Assembly: GCA_949987695.1 (NCBI GenBank)
Contig: OX465288.1
Span: forward strand, 159,947,492 to 160,011,491
Origin: Merzomyia westermanni
Taxonomy: Eukaryota > Arthropoda > Insecta > Diptera > Tephritidae
Direction: 5' to 3'
Length of the DNA: 64,000 nucleotides
Positions 1 through 9,705 of this stretch are shown in pieces. How positions within the stretch are numbered: position 1 is the stretch's first letter; each line of letters opens with the position of its first letter. The notes under the pieces are model-generated. The model searched no databases. It was given only the letters and a program-made list of their open reading frames with translations, and was not told where the DNA came from. The translations under genes were made by a program, and so were the position numbers.

Positions 1-648
1 AATTTTCACAATATATACTTGGGTTCACTGGGTACAGCATAGACAGTATATAGTTTTGGAAAAGTAGGTGGAGCCACGCCCCCAGGCTATATAAAGTTTA
101 AATTCGTCATAACTCCGACCTTTTTTGGTCTAAATTAATGAAATTTGGATATATGTGTCACTTAGTCAATATCTACATAATTTTTAAAAAGTGGGCGGTG
201 CCACGCCAACACATTTTGTGTTTTGGTTTGCTCTCGAACTTTCACGATAGGTTCAAGAGTTCGCTGGGCACGACACAGTCTGTATATAGCTTTTGAAAAA
301 GCCCCCAGATTATATGAAGCTGCAGTTCGGTATAGTTAGGAGTTTATTTGGTTCAAGTTAATGAAATTTTATATATAGATGTGTTCTATCTATCAAAACG
401 TCAAAACAACGTCTCCCGGGTTTGCTAGCATATTATAAAATGGCGAGAGCAAACAACGAATTTCAGCATTCTTTTGTAAAACTGAGAGACTAGTTTGCGT
501 TTAAATAGACAGACGGACAGACAGACAGACGGACGGAGAGACGGACATGGCTTAATCGACTCCGCTCATCGTGCTGATCATTTAAGTGAACTTTTCTCTT
601 CTTCTTCTCATACTTAGATACATTTAATGTTTATGAAAGATATGAAAA
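1..648 (-). repeat. HINE (DINE-1/mini-me-like) element, cut by window edge
   Basis: Read on the minus strand from about 648, this segment follows the same order as the better copy at 12160-12764: a degenerate version of the terminal CTTTCATGAA box, a GTATGAGAAGAAGAAGAG block, the GATGAGC..GTCGATT..GCCATGTCCGTC block, a (GTCT/GTCC)n tract at about 509-547, then body sequence. The body contains palindromic GTGGNGCCACGCC boxes near 68 and 191. That layout is known for non-autonomous Helentron derivatives of flies. The 3' end lies outside the window. Confidence 0.6.
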
Positions 649-1921
649 TCAAAAAAGATATATAACTTCGCTATTGCAGTGGGCTATTAATACGTGCCCG
701 AATATTTTGCTTTTGTGTTTTCCGATTTGGCTAATTTTTGGCAGGAGTATAATACATACTACTAAGAAGCAGCTGACCAATTTTCATTGAAATATCAAGA
801 TTAAATTATAAGCGATTGCCTTTGAAAATAGCAGAAATTTTATACTGAAAAGTGGGCGGCGCCACGCCTACTTCTTCATAAATTACAAAATTTGTTTGCG
901 GCCGAGTTTTTCTTAAAAAGCTTATTATGTGTGGACAAATTTAATTGATATAACTTGCTTAGTTTTAGAAATATCGCTTTTTAAATTTTCCCAAAAAAAA
1001 TTTCAGAACTATGTTTAAAAACTGGGCGTGGACATTAACCGATTTCGCCCAATTTTACAGCAAACAGTTACCTTTATATATAGAAAATTATTACCAAATT
1101 TCGACAAGTCAATTTTTGGCGGAGTTATGGCATAAAAAGTTTTGTGGAATAGTCCACTATAAAAAGGGCGGGGCCACGCCCATTTTTGAAAATTTTAAAT
1201 TTTTGGATTTCTTTGTTTACGGAAATTTTAAAACTGAAATATAACTGATGTAACGCTATTTTACGCAAAGTTATTGCCTATTTAATATATCTACGATCCT
1301 TTTAAAAATCTTTTATTTAAAAGTGGGTGTAGACCTTAACCGATCCCACCCATTTTTTCCTGGAACTTCCTTGCATACCTGCAAACCTGCGTGCTGAATT
1401 TCGTTTCGATATCTTGAACGGTTTCTGATTTATGATTAATATTATTTCTAAATTTGACTTAATCAAAAGTGGGCGGTGCCACGCCCATTATTAAAAATTT
1501 CCTGAAAAATGTATTTTGTGCCTCAATCTCAATGTATTCACCAAATTTGTTTCCTTATAGGTGTATAATGTACTGAGTAATCACTTTTTTTGTTTTCGAA
1601 AATATTATATATATAAAAAGTGGGCGTGGCTATCATCCGATTTCGCCAATTTTAAATAGCGCTCGGAGATGAGTGCCAAGGAACCCGCATACCAAATTTC
1701 ATTAAGATATCTCAAATTTCATTAAGATATCAACTCAAGTTATCGTGTTCACAGACGGACGGACGGACGGACGGACATTGCTGAGTCAATTTCTCTTTTC
1801 GTCCTGAACATTTTGATATGTATAAGTCAATATCTATCTCGATCCGTTAATGCCGTTACGTACTTCCGTTACGCGACTAAAGTTAATATACCTTGTGTGC
1901 GAAGCACTACTTGGTATAAAA
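649..1921 (-). repeat. Second mini-me/HINE-like element with GGGCGTGGC boxes
   Basis: Minus-strand start near 1921 (boxes ACCAAGTAGTGCTTCGCAC and GGTATATTAACTTTAGTC), then a (GTCC)n tract at 1753-1776, then a body in which AAAGTGGGCGTGG or GTGCCACGCC boxes recur near 852, 1020, 1165, 1318, 1468 and 1617. It lies head-to-tail with the element at 1-648. Short open frames inside are not credible genes. A fragment with the same AAAGTGGGCGTG box occurs near 24990. Confidence 0.5.
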
Positions 1922-2195
1922 ATCGTCAGAAAAGTTGACTGCAAATATTAATTAAACTAGAGTTCGCCCAGTGGTTGAAATTCAACCAATAAACTTTATT
2001 TTATTTTATTTTTTTGCTGTAGGTTTGTTTTATCCGCCTGTTTTTCTTCCTTTCTATGTCGTTCCTTTCCTCTAACATATTTTTATTTTCCTTGATTTCT
2101 TTTTTTACTCTCTTGTTTTATTTTTTACTTTCCTCAAACTTCTTTTCCTTTCCCTTCCTTTCCCTTTATTTTCTTTCTTTCCCCTTCGTTTTCTT

Positions 2196-2549
2196 CTCTC
2201 TATCTCTATGGCGCGATATACAACAGGTATATCATCATAAACCTCCTAAGAGATTATTGCGCCAAGCTTCTCTTCCAATTTGTGGTGTGCCGATTTGAAT
2301 TTTCCCTACAAATTGGTGGGACCTACAGTTTTTTTGCCGACTCCGAACGGCATCTACAAAGGAGACGAATTTTTGCTGAGAAGCCTGTCATGGCAGAAAT
2401 ACACTCGGAGAGTTTGCCAAACCACTGCCGAGGGGCGACCCCGTTTTGAAAAACTTTTTTCAAATCACTTTTGATGTTACCTGTACCAGGGCTCGAACCA
2501 TGGACCTTCGGTGTGGTAGGCCGGCAACACTACCTTCACACCACGGCCG
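2196..2549 (-). mobile_element. tRNA-derived SINE (family A), complete, 13-bp TSD
   Basis: On the minus strand the 5' end at 2549 begins a tRNA-like head: an A-box-like TGGTGTGAAGG, and a perfect B box GGTTCGAGCCC at 2499-2489. The body follows, then a tail of ATAGAGATAGAGAG type at about 2196-2210. The 13-bp direct repeat CCTTCGTTTTCTT flanks it at 2183-2195 and 2550-2562, and family X copy 2 lacks the insert. It should be a Pol III transcript mobilised by a LINE. Related copies: 20498-20844, 28450-28660 and 39085-39253. Confidence 0.85.
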
Positions 2550-2916
2550 CCTTCGTTTTCTTACCTTTCCTTTAATTCCCGTTCCCTTCCCTTCCTTTCC
2601 CTTCCTTACCATTCCTTTCTTTCCTTTAATTTTATTTCCTTTCCTATCCTTTCCATTCCCTTTCCTTTTCCTTTTCTTTTCATTTTTTCCTTTAATTTTC
2701 CTTGCTTTCAATTCTTTTCCTTTCTCTATTTTCTTTATAAGCAAAAATGCATGACACAGCAGAGTATCTATAGTGCGAATACTTATTTTTCATTGGTCCA
2801 CTACCAACTCTTCGCACTCACAGTGAGAGGCGACCACACGAATAACACAAAAACATGCATGGCAAGTCTACTCACACTACTACGGCTCTTAATTTTTTCC
2901 TACAAAGCAACTCCTC

Positions 2917-3438
2917 CCCTGCAAAAAACGGAAATACTCCGTTTCATACTCCATAGAATACTCCTATAGGAGTATCAGAGTACTCCAACACATATCCTCA
3001 TTCATATAAAAAAGGTGGTCCAATTTACATGGCAATGTCCGGTGATTGGATCACCTAATCCATCTCGGAGTACTCCGTTTCTTTGCTTTTGAATACTCTA
3101 TAGACCACCTACGTGAGAGTACTCTCAAAATACTCCCATGGGATTACTCTATAGAGTATTCAACAGCAAAGCGAGAGCGGGAGTAGGTGGTCCTCAGAAG
3201 AACACATACTCCCATTCTCGCTTTTGTCTAGAGTACTCTATAGAGTAATCTTTTGGCAGCATTTTCAAAGTACTCCAACGTAGGTGCTCTATAGACTATT
3301 CAGAAGCAAAGTAAATGGTACTCCGAATAGGATTAGGTGATCCAATCACCGGACATCGCTATGTAAATTGGACCACCTTTTTTATATGAATGAGGATAAG
3401 TGTTGGAGTACTCTGATGCTCCAACGTTTTTTACAGGG
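2917..3438. mobile_element. Foldback element with long inverted arms, TC target
   Basis: Begins CCCTGCAAAAAACG and ends with the complement of CCCTGTAAAAAACG. The two arms remain complementary for about 200 bases each (for example the ATCCTCATTCATATAA block at about 2995 and its complement at about 3390). The middle holds many copies of a palindromic GGAGTACTC/GAGTACTCC unit and CTATAGAG pairs. The unoccupied site in family X copy 2 (about 23968) fixes the ends and suggests a 2-bp TC duplication. No coding capacity. The superfamily is not recognised. Confidence 0.75.
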
Positions 3439-3905
3439 TCGGCCATGCTCACGATTCAGCATAGTACACACACACACAGCGTGTCTATAGTGTGAATAAG
3501 TGAATGTGTAGTGGTGTGACTTTTATGTAAAATTTTTTATGTTAAAATGATTTTTAAAATTTTTTTTTATTTACGGATAAAAGTACACCTCAAAATTTCC
3601 TATCTATACATATATAATTTGTATACCTTAGAATTATAGTTTAGCAGAAAACGGTTCTACATTGCATTCATCTTGTCTATTGATATATAAGATGAAATGA
3701 TGTGGAAATACGAAACATGCAATATGTTTGGGAATAAATTTTATTCAGTTAGTACATGATTTCCACAATGTATTAGCTGATTTTTTTGTGAGCACTTACT
3801 GACTTGTGAATAAAATAACAAATATATATATTTTTTTTAATTTAAAATATGATTACAAGATGGGAACCAAAATTGATAGCGCTTATAGTTTTTGTACTTA
3901 CTTAT

Positions 3906-4021
3906 ATACCCTTCATGAAATGTTATAATAACTGAAATGAACATAGCGATGAGCTGAGTCGACTAGCCACGTCCGTCTGTCCTTCCGTTCGTAGAGAGAC
4001 TACCTCATTAACTCGCTTTTT
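3906..4021 (+). repeat. HINE 5' fragment
   Basis: TATACCCTTCATGAAATG, then GATGAGCTGAGTCGACTAGCC and GTCCGTCTGTCC in the order seen at 12163-12310; truncated after the microsatellite. The sequence on either side (3691-3905 and 4022-4339) shows nothing recognisable. Confidence 0.6.
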
Positions 4022-4339
4022 TGAGGCCTCAGTAGTCAGGTACTGGATTGATTTCCTGTAGCCTCTGACTATTTCCGACCGATTCTGACTACTTCTACTA
4101 CTTCTGACTTGAGGGGGTCACAACTAAAAAGTCCAGAAACTGTTATTTATTTAGCTTTAATAACACTAAATGATTTTTCTTTAATATCTATAATGTACGC
4201 AAATCTTCCTATTTTTAGGAATTGTGAATCAGTCTATTGAACTTACAAACAACAAAACCAAAATTTGTTCATTTGTTAAATCGCAGACAAGGTTTTTAGT
4301 TCAGTTGTTGCAGCAAAGCTGTTGCACTAATAAAAATAT

Positions 4340-4610
4340 ATGTATACCTACATGCGGTCGTCGTGGTATTGTGCTGGCCCACTATACGGAAGGGTCCTAG
4401 GTTTAACCGAGACAAATACCATAACTGTTGGGAGACAGCAAAACGAGGTTCAGCAGTGGCCGGGTGTATATCTGCCATGAAAAAGCATCAAAAAGCACAT
4501 CACAAATGGAAGGAGAAGTTCGGCCTTAATCTCCTCGGCCACATTATTGCTATTATTACTACAAATGTTTTTATGTACCTATGAACTGAGGGACGTCGGA
4601 AAATGTGGAC
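4340..4610 (+). mobile_element. Diverged tRNA-derived SINE, related to family A
   Basis: The head GGTCGTCGTGGTATTGTGC resembles the family A head, the B-box region is degenerate (GGTTTAACCGAG), and the body keeps GTGTATATCTGCCATGA and AGAAGTTCGGCCTTAATCTC blocks that match family A blocks in the same order. No target duplication was found. Sequence 4611-4954 shows nothing clear, though part may be decayed 3' flank of the adjacent LINE. Confidence 0.5.
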
Positions 4611-4954
4611 TTTAATTTTTATAATAAATGCATGTAAAATGAATACAGTCACTGTCATATAACTAAGCCAATGAATGAAGCACTTAGTAAACTTTAGCAA
4701 ACGAATTAAAACCAGGCGGTGCAGGCTCGTCGCTTGGAAGCTTGGATGAACGAATGGAGAATATGCCGTTGGAGACACCGACCCGAATGTCAACTGAAAG
4801 TGCAAAATGCTTCATCTGCGGACGGTTGGCCCTCTTCGGGCGTAATGGCGATATGAGCTGCACTAGGTAAAACACCAAAGTTGGATTCAACGACAAAAGA
4901 GGAAAGAGGTGAGAGTAGGGTGTCCAATTGCAAGAACATACTGGGCACAATGGA

Positions 4955-5850
4955 GCAGCTGTTGTTGTTGTTGTTAACAATGCTTCGCCCTGCCCAATGT
5001 GCTCGATCACTCTAAATTGTCATCAGGCTCTTCTAACGGAAGTCCGAGGAAACGCGCAGTATCCACAGGGTTGGACCAGAGTGATGTAGGTGTTGGAAGA
5101 GTGGGTTCAACTGAATGGGAGAAGAGATGTATGGTATCTTGAGGGGACATACCACATGCAGGGCATGTGTTTGGTATGTTGGGGTTCAGTCTGGATAAGT
5201 AAGAGTTTAACCTATTACAATATCCAGAGCGAAGTTGTGCTAGTATGACTCTAGTCTCCCTCGGAAGTACACGCTCCTCTTCAGTCAATTCAGGTGGTTG
5301 AGTATTAATAACGGGATTCACAGGCCGAGATCTGAGAGATCTGTCTACCGACTCGGTGTGGAGGTCATTTGGAGCCCGTCTATGATTCCGCAGATCAAAC
5401 GACAAAGAGATATGGTGCCGGATCTTATCGTAGTGCTTACGAAGATGTCTCCTTATGTCTCTGGGGGGCGGTGCTACATCCAAACGATGTCGATTTGGAT
5501 GACTAGGCTTATGACAGTTCAGAAGGAACTGTCTACTCAAGAGTACCCCGTGCTCTTGAACATTGAGCACTTTTACCTCTTGATGGAGGTGAGACTCGGA
5601 TGACATAAGCAGACATCCCGTAGCAGTTCTGATGGCGGTATTTTGGCAGACTTGCAATTTCCTCCAGTTGGTGTCAGAAAGATTGGGCGACCATATGGGC
5701 GCAGCATAGTCAATAACCGGCCGGCCAATAGCCTATTATGTAGCAAGCAATGTTTCTTTGTCTTTTCCCCAAGTACTGCCGGCCAGTGATTTCAATGGAT
5801 CATCGCAAGGTGAGTACCTGGTTATTGCATCTTGCATCTTTAAGCTTTAA
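4955..5850 (-). pseudogene. Jockey-type LINE, C-terminal part of ORF2 and 3' UTR
   Basis: 5'-truncated non-LTR retrotransposon on the minus strand. Reading from about 5825, one frame gives the end of the reverse transcriptase region (LKSLAGSTWGKDKETLLAT, two adjacent stops TAATAG at about 5733, then AIGRPVIDYAAPIWSPN), running without further stops to TGA at 5007-5009. The last 70 residues hold a knuckle-like C-P-A-C-G-M..H motif (CPACGMSPQDTIHLF) and end LGLPLEEPDDN, typical of Jockey-clade ORF2 tails in flies. The 3' UTR ends in a (CAA)n-type tract at about 4960-4975. Catalytic RT residues are absent, so it is dead. Confidence 0.75.
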
Positions 5851-6659
5851 CCGGACATGGAGCAAAAATCGTCATTATATATATGACCAAGACTGTAGGT
5901 ATCAATTGTTAATTGAAAGCTAATATGAAATCAATCATGGGCAGTTGCCAGTGGCTTAAGAGAAACGCCTAACTTTACTTAGCAAAAATTTATTAAATAC
6001 GTAAAATTCATTGTAGCAAAATTTCCCATTAAAGATCAATCAAGGTCCAACAGTTGCAATACAAAAGAATAAAACTTTTAAATTAGTTAAATGGTTCTAT
6101 TAAAAATGCCATTTAAAAACAAAGTAAAAGCAGTAAAAGCGCATTCAGGGCTTAACAAATTTGAATTGATGTCATTAATATAGTGCAAATAGCTCATCCT
6201 TGTACTGACCTGGGCAATTTTTATCGATCGTGCTGATTGTTTATTTACTACATGCATGATGACCGCCCCTGTCTTCTGATCAATATAGAGTGGGAAAACT
6301 ATGGTCTACACTGAATGGCAAATCCGTAACAAATTCATGATGTAATTGACCGCGGTACCTGGTTAAACGCAGTTGAGTTATCTAAAAATGTTACATTTTC
6401 AACATGTCGCCGGCTGGATACAGGATCACCCAATCTCAGCAGCTACTTCGAAATCCTAAGCCACACGACATACCTTAGAAATTGTTTACAGAACGACTTA
6501 GAATTTTAGGGCTATGTTCCACGTTGTCATATCCAGCAAGTGTTGAAATGTACTGCTACAACAACTACAAAGCAGCCATATCAGATTGCTGACCGGCGCC
6601 TATTGGTGATTGTCCACTTAGTCGACTACATTTAGAAATATTCTGATAGTGTTTTGGGT
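5851..6659. other. No recognisable feature
   Basis: AT-rich sequence with short open frames only; no gene, tRNA or clear repeat termini seen on either strand. Confidence 0.5.
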
Positions 6660-6880
6660 TTACAAACAACAGTAGCAACAATAACCCTGCCCAAAGTAGG
6701 TGCCGTCGTGAAAGGCGACACCGGTGTCGTGGTCAACGAAATCACCGGAGCGTACCGGATTCATGTCTGGCAGCAGACCTCCACCGTCTGTATAATTTTC
6801 TTTGGTCTGTCAAGTCCCATTCCATGAATGATTGTGCTGACTATGCAGGGCGAAGGACTGCTACAACAATAATAATAATG
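6660..6880 (+). repeat. Interspersed repeat with CAA/TAA tail
   Basis: Contains ACCGGAGCGTACCGGATTCA followed about 100 bases later by CTACAACAATAATAATAATG. The first box recurs at 30296-30320 (one mismatch), where it is also followed by an ACAACAACAA tail. This looks like the 3' end of a LINE or a SINE mobilised by one; the class cannot be fixed from two partial copies. Confidence 0.45.
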
Positions 6881-7639
6881 CAATGTAATCAAGTTTTTTT
6901 TTATTCATTTATATTTTATTGTCGGTATAATTTCATTTTTTTACTTGACCAACAGTTTTCATTATATGCAAATCGCTGCTACTAAAAATTGACAATATAT
7001 ATTGTTTTACTAAAAATAAGTACCCTCTATTGAAGTTTTAATTAATAAATATCTTTTTTGTTATGCCCTTGCGCTTATACAAAATTCTTGTACAAAATAA
7101 AAATGTCATGAACTAGTTTTTTCTTTATAGTATAATAATGGAAATTTCGATAGCATATTTTGGCTATCTGAAGCGGGTGTTGATAACAATGAAATAATTT
7201 GCACAAAATACTATAAACTTAGCTATTGAACTTCTTTAGTTTTGTGCCTTTTGCTTTGCTTTAACTAGTATTTATGTAAACGTGTGTGTGTTTACTCAAG
7301 TTTATATATAAATATACTTAATCATGCCATGGTTTCATATTGCTTGGGAAATTAGACTAATTATTAAACGAAAATATTTTATCTAGTTTCTATAAGCCTA
7401 ATCCAGAGAGCTGTTTTGCGTATGGACAAAAATTTTATTATGAAATTTGCTCTGTTGGCTTTGGAAGATAATAAATTCTATTCGATATATAGTATATAGG
7501 CATTTTGTTTACTGAAATATTAACAAAATATAAATAAAAATAGGTTTTTCCGCTAGTAAATTCTTGCGCTCAGCCCTCCTTATGCTACTTGTACATGCAG
7601 AGCCACAACAACTAAAAAAAAACAAGCGTTCACACGCAA
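6881..7639. other. AT-rich sequence downstream of the carrier gene
   Basis: No coding or repeat structure recognised; it lies 3' of the minus-strand carrier gene. Confidence 0.4.
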
Positions 7640-7645
7640 TTTATT
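7640..7645 (-). promoter_or_regulatory. Poly(A) signal AATAAA of the carrier gene
   Basis: AATAAA on the minus strand, 22 bases past the stop codon at 7668. The short 3' UTR implied is plausible for a compact fly gene. Confidence 0.5.
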
Positions 7646-7667
7646 ATCATTTGAAAATGCAATTACA

Positions 7668-8642
7668 TCACACTTTAGTGCTGTTAGGGCTAGCATAACT
7701 GCGATAAAATTTATTCATTTGCTCCAGAAAGATGAAGGTCAACACGGTATGTGGTCCAAGGCGACAGAAGTAGGGAGTAAAACCTTTCCATAATGAAAGT
7801 ACACCTTCCTGACGCGCCACCTTAACTAAAACATCAGTTGTACTTTTATATTCCGGTTGAGCACCGGGAGCAGTTTTCATATTTTGTATACGTGTTTTGG
7901 CAATGTCCAGAGGCATTGAGGTAATTGTTGTTAAGAGACCACTCAACATGCTAGCGGCAAAATGCAATTTGATTCCTTCATCCATTTTCAGTGGACCACT
8001 TTTGAAGTATGCTTTGAATTGGGAATATGAAGCTAGTTGGGTCATATTTACTACCATAGCACGTCCTATCGTTGGAACACACCCACGCCATAATGCTGTC
8101 ACACCTTCCTCACGTGTAATACGTATAAGGGCATTAGCGACATTACTATAGTTACGTCGTTCTGCTGGCGGCAAACGGCCATCACTCGCCATACGTATTA
8201 AGGCTACCTCAGCGGGTGTACCGATAAAAGCGCCACAAGCGCCGGCTGCAACACCCATTGACATAGTTTCTAAAATACCGGGTGCTTTTTTGTAATACGT
8301 CTGATATGTATCGATAAGGTATGTATATACTCCCAGACGTCCAGTTGTGTAGGTGGCTTGACGCAACAAAGCTGCGCCGATACCCTTATAGAGCGCTAAT
8401 GGACCTTCATTTTTAGCCACTTTTTTAAAGCAATCAAATGAACTGTCATACTCTTTTTTGGCACCACCTGCACCCGAGATTTGCATGCGTGTCTTAACCA
8501 AATCCAATGGCTGGACAATCATCGTTGCACCCATACCAGCTAGGCCACCAAACAAGAATTTCAAGCCATTTGGTATATACGCTGCTGCTGCAGGTTTAGA
8601 TGCGGCCACACCACTTTTACTCTGGTCACTTTGATTTGACAT
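7668..8642 (-). CDS. Mitochondrial 2-oxoglutarate/malate carrier (SLC25A11 type)
   Basis: 324-aa solute carrier of the mitochondrial inner membrane, expected to exchange 2-oxoglutarate for malate in the malate-aspartate shuttle. Three tandem repeats are visible, each opening with the carrier signature: PLDLVK (about residue 45), PAEVALIR (about 143, with the non-canonical second repeat typical of this subfamily) and PLDIAK (about 244). The stretches RMASDGRLPPAERRNY and GPHTVLTFIFLEQMN are hallmark oxoglutarate-carrier blocks. The start is the ATG at 8642 in a good fly context (ACAAAAATG); the frame stays open 27 codons upstream to a GTG, but that part is basic and Cys-rich and reads as 5' UTR. 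Full family length, one exon, no frameshift. Absence of introns allows a retrocopy origin, but the open frame argues for function. Confidence 0.95.
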   Translation of the reverse strand: MSNQSDQSKSGVAASKPAAAAYIPNGLKFLFGGLAGMGATMIVQPLDLVKTRMQISGAGGAKKEYDSSFDCFKKVAKNEGPLALYKGIGAALLRQATYTTGRLGVYTYLIDTYQTYYKKAPGILETMSMGVAAGACGAFIGTPAEVALIRMASDGRLPPAERRNYSNVANALIRITREEGVTALWRGCVPTIGRAMVVNMTQLASYSQFKAYFKSGPLKMDEGIKLHFAASMLSGLLTTITSMPLDIAKTRIQNMKTAPGAQPEYKSTTDVLVKVARQEGVLSLWKGFTPYFCRLGPHTVLTFIFLEQMNKFYRSYASPNSTKV

Positions 8643-9189
8643 TTTTGTACTTATGCAACAACCCGCGCGCGACCGCTCTTTAAAATATTTATTGCCTCCA
8701 CACAATCTTTCCACCACAAACACGGAGCACCTACTAAACTGAACCAGCAGACGTTGGCACGCTTGTAACTTTTCTAGCTGGAACCTAGAGCACTGAACTG
8801 GAGAGCGGTTGTGGTCGGAGTTACTTGACTTGTTCGATTGCTAATTAATGCTTTAATTTTGCAGTGCGTTTCTGAATTTAATTTGGCATTGAAAATGTGT
8901 ATTTTACTTTTTATAAAAGCAATGCATTGCCAAGAGCAAAAACAAAAAAAGGAAAACCGATCGAAAACCAATGAAAATACGATGATACAGAACTGTCACT
9001 TGCTGTTGGATGTGTGTTCATAACGCAGTGTTGCCATCAGCCACATAAAAGAAAAAAAATCTGTATTTGTTTGAGCATGACCAACTGAAAACGAATGTGG
9101 AATTTTTTAAACGATTTGTTAATGCTAAATATTTGTTTTCAATCAATGGATTATGATTACATATGAATGTGAAAATTGGATTGAAAACT
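8643..9189. other. 5' flank of the carrier gene
   Basis: Should contain the promoter and 5' UTR. Two TCAGT initiator-like words lie on the minus strand near 8741 and 8795, but neither has a convincing downstream promoter element, so no start site is called. No genes seen. Confidence 0.3.
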
Positions 9190-9705
9190 ATGGTACCATT
9201 TTACAAGACGGTAATACTATACATCCAACGTCAACTGAGTTTCAATGCTTAAGGTTATTGGCAAAAAACCAAAAAAAATACCTAGTTTCGATACCAAAGG
9301 GGGGGCCTAGTCCCATGGTATTTATAGGCAGAACACCTTTCTTTGTAGGAAGCCTACGGCCACACTTCAAAAAAACAACCCTTAGCAGGTCCAACACCGG
9401 CTACGTGATCCCCAATATTGCTGCGCAGAACACACTTTTGCACTTTTAAGAACACCCTACATCGTTGTCTACAACAACCACATGAAAATGACAGAAAATT
9501 TTTAATTCTGCTTGTAAATATCTTGCAAAATATTGGGGTTCCCCCACCGGATTAGATGTCCTGGGACCGAAATGCGTCTCTGGGTACCAATATCGACACA
9601 TTTAGTGCAGTTTTTACAGTTGACGTTGGATGTATAGTATTACCTACAAGGCGATAGACTTTTGATAAAAATTAGGCATTGAACTATCTTGTAATATGGT
9701 GCCAC
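9190..9705. repeat. Candidate MITE with 28-bp perfect inverted repeat
   Basis: Positions 9210-9237 are the exact reverse complement of 9617-9644, and the similarity continues outward in diverged form (TGGTACCATTTTACAAGA on the left, its counterpart near 9690-9705 on the right) with about 60 extra bases in the right arm. The interior is less AT-rich than its surroundings. A 98-codon open frame over the left half is not credible as a gene. No target duplication identified. Confidence 0.5.

Larger units (their letters stand above)
1957..3690. repeat. Family X repeat, copy 1 (carries two insertions)
   Basis: Starts with an ACTAGA..TTCGCCCAGTGG box followed by CCAATAAACTTTATTTTA and a long TTCC-rich pyrimidine tract, and ends near a GAAAACGGTTCTACATTGC box. 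It is near identical to 23213-24238 and more distantly like 46930-49020. Compared with copy 2 it carries a SINE (2196-2549) and a foldback element (2917-3438), and lacks a stretch that copy 2 has at about 23591-23795. The class is unknown; a solo LTR is possible because of the AATAAA near the start, but no LTR termini or target duplication were recognised. Confidence 0.6.

Noticed and set aside
2478..2549. True tRNA gene on the minus strand with perfect B box
   Set aside because: The tRNA-like head is fused to a 280-base body, repeated elsewhere, and flanked by a 13-bp target duplication: a SINE.
2056..2744. Long open frames in the TTCC-rich tract, both strands
   Set aside because: Composition-driven (Phe/Ser/Leu on one strand, Lys/Gly on the other), recur in family X copy 2 with different lengths, and cross a SINE boundary.
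4684..5010. Minus frame of 108 codons beyond the LINE stop
   Set aside because: Crosses the LINE 3' UTR tail (Thr run from the GTT tract) and shows no domain; judged non-coding.
8643..8723. 27-codon N-terminal extension of the carrier
   Set aside because: Begins at GTG, not ATG, and the downstream ATG has a good fly initiation context and gives normal family length.
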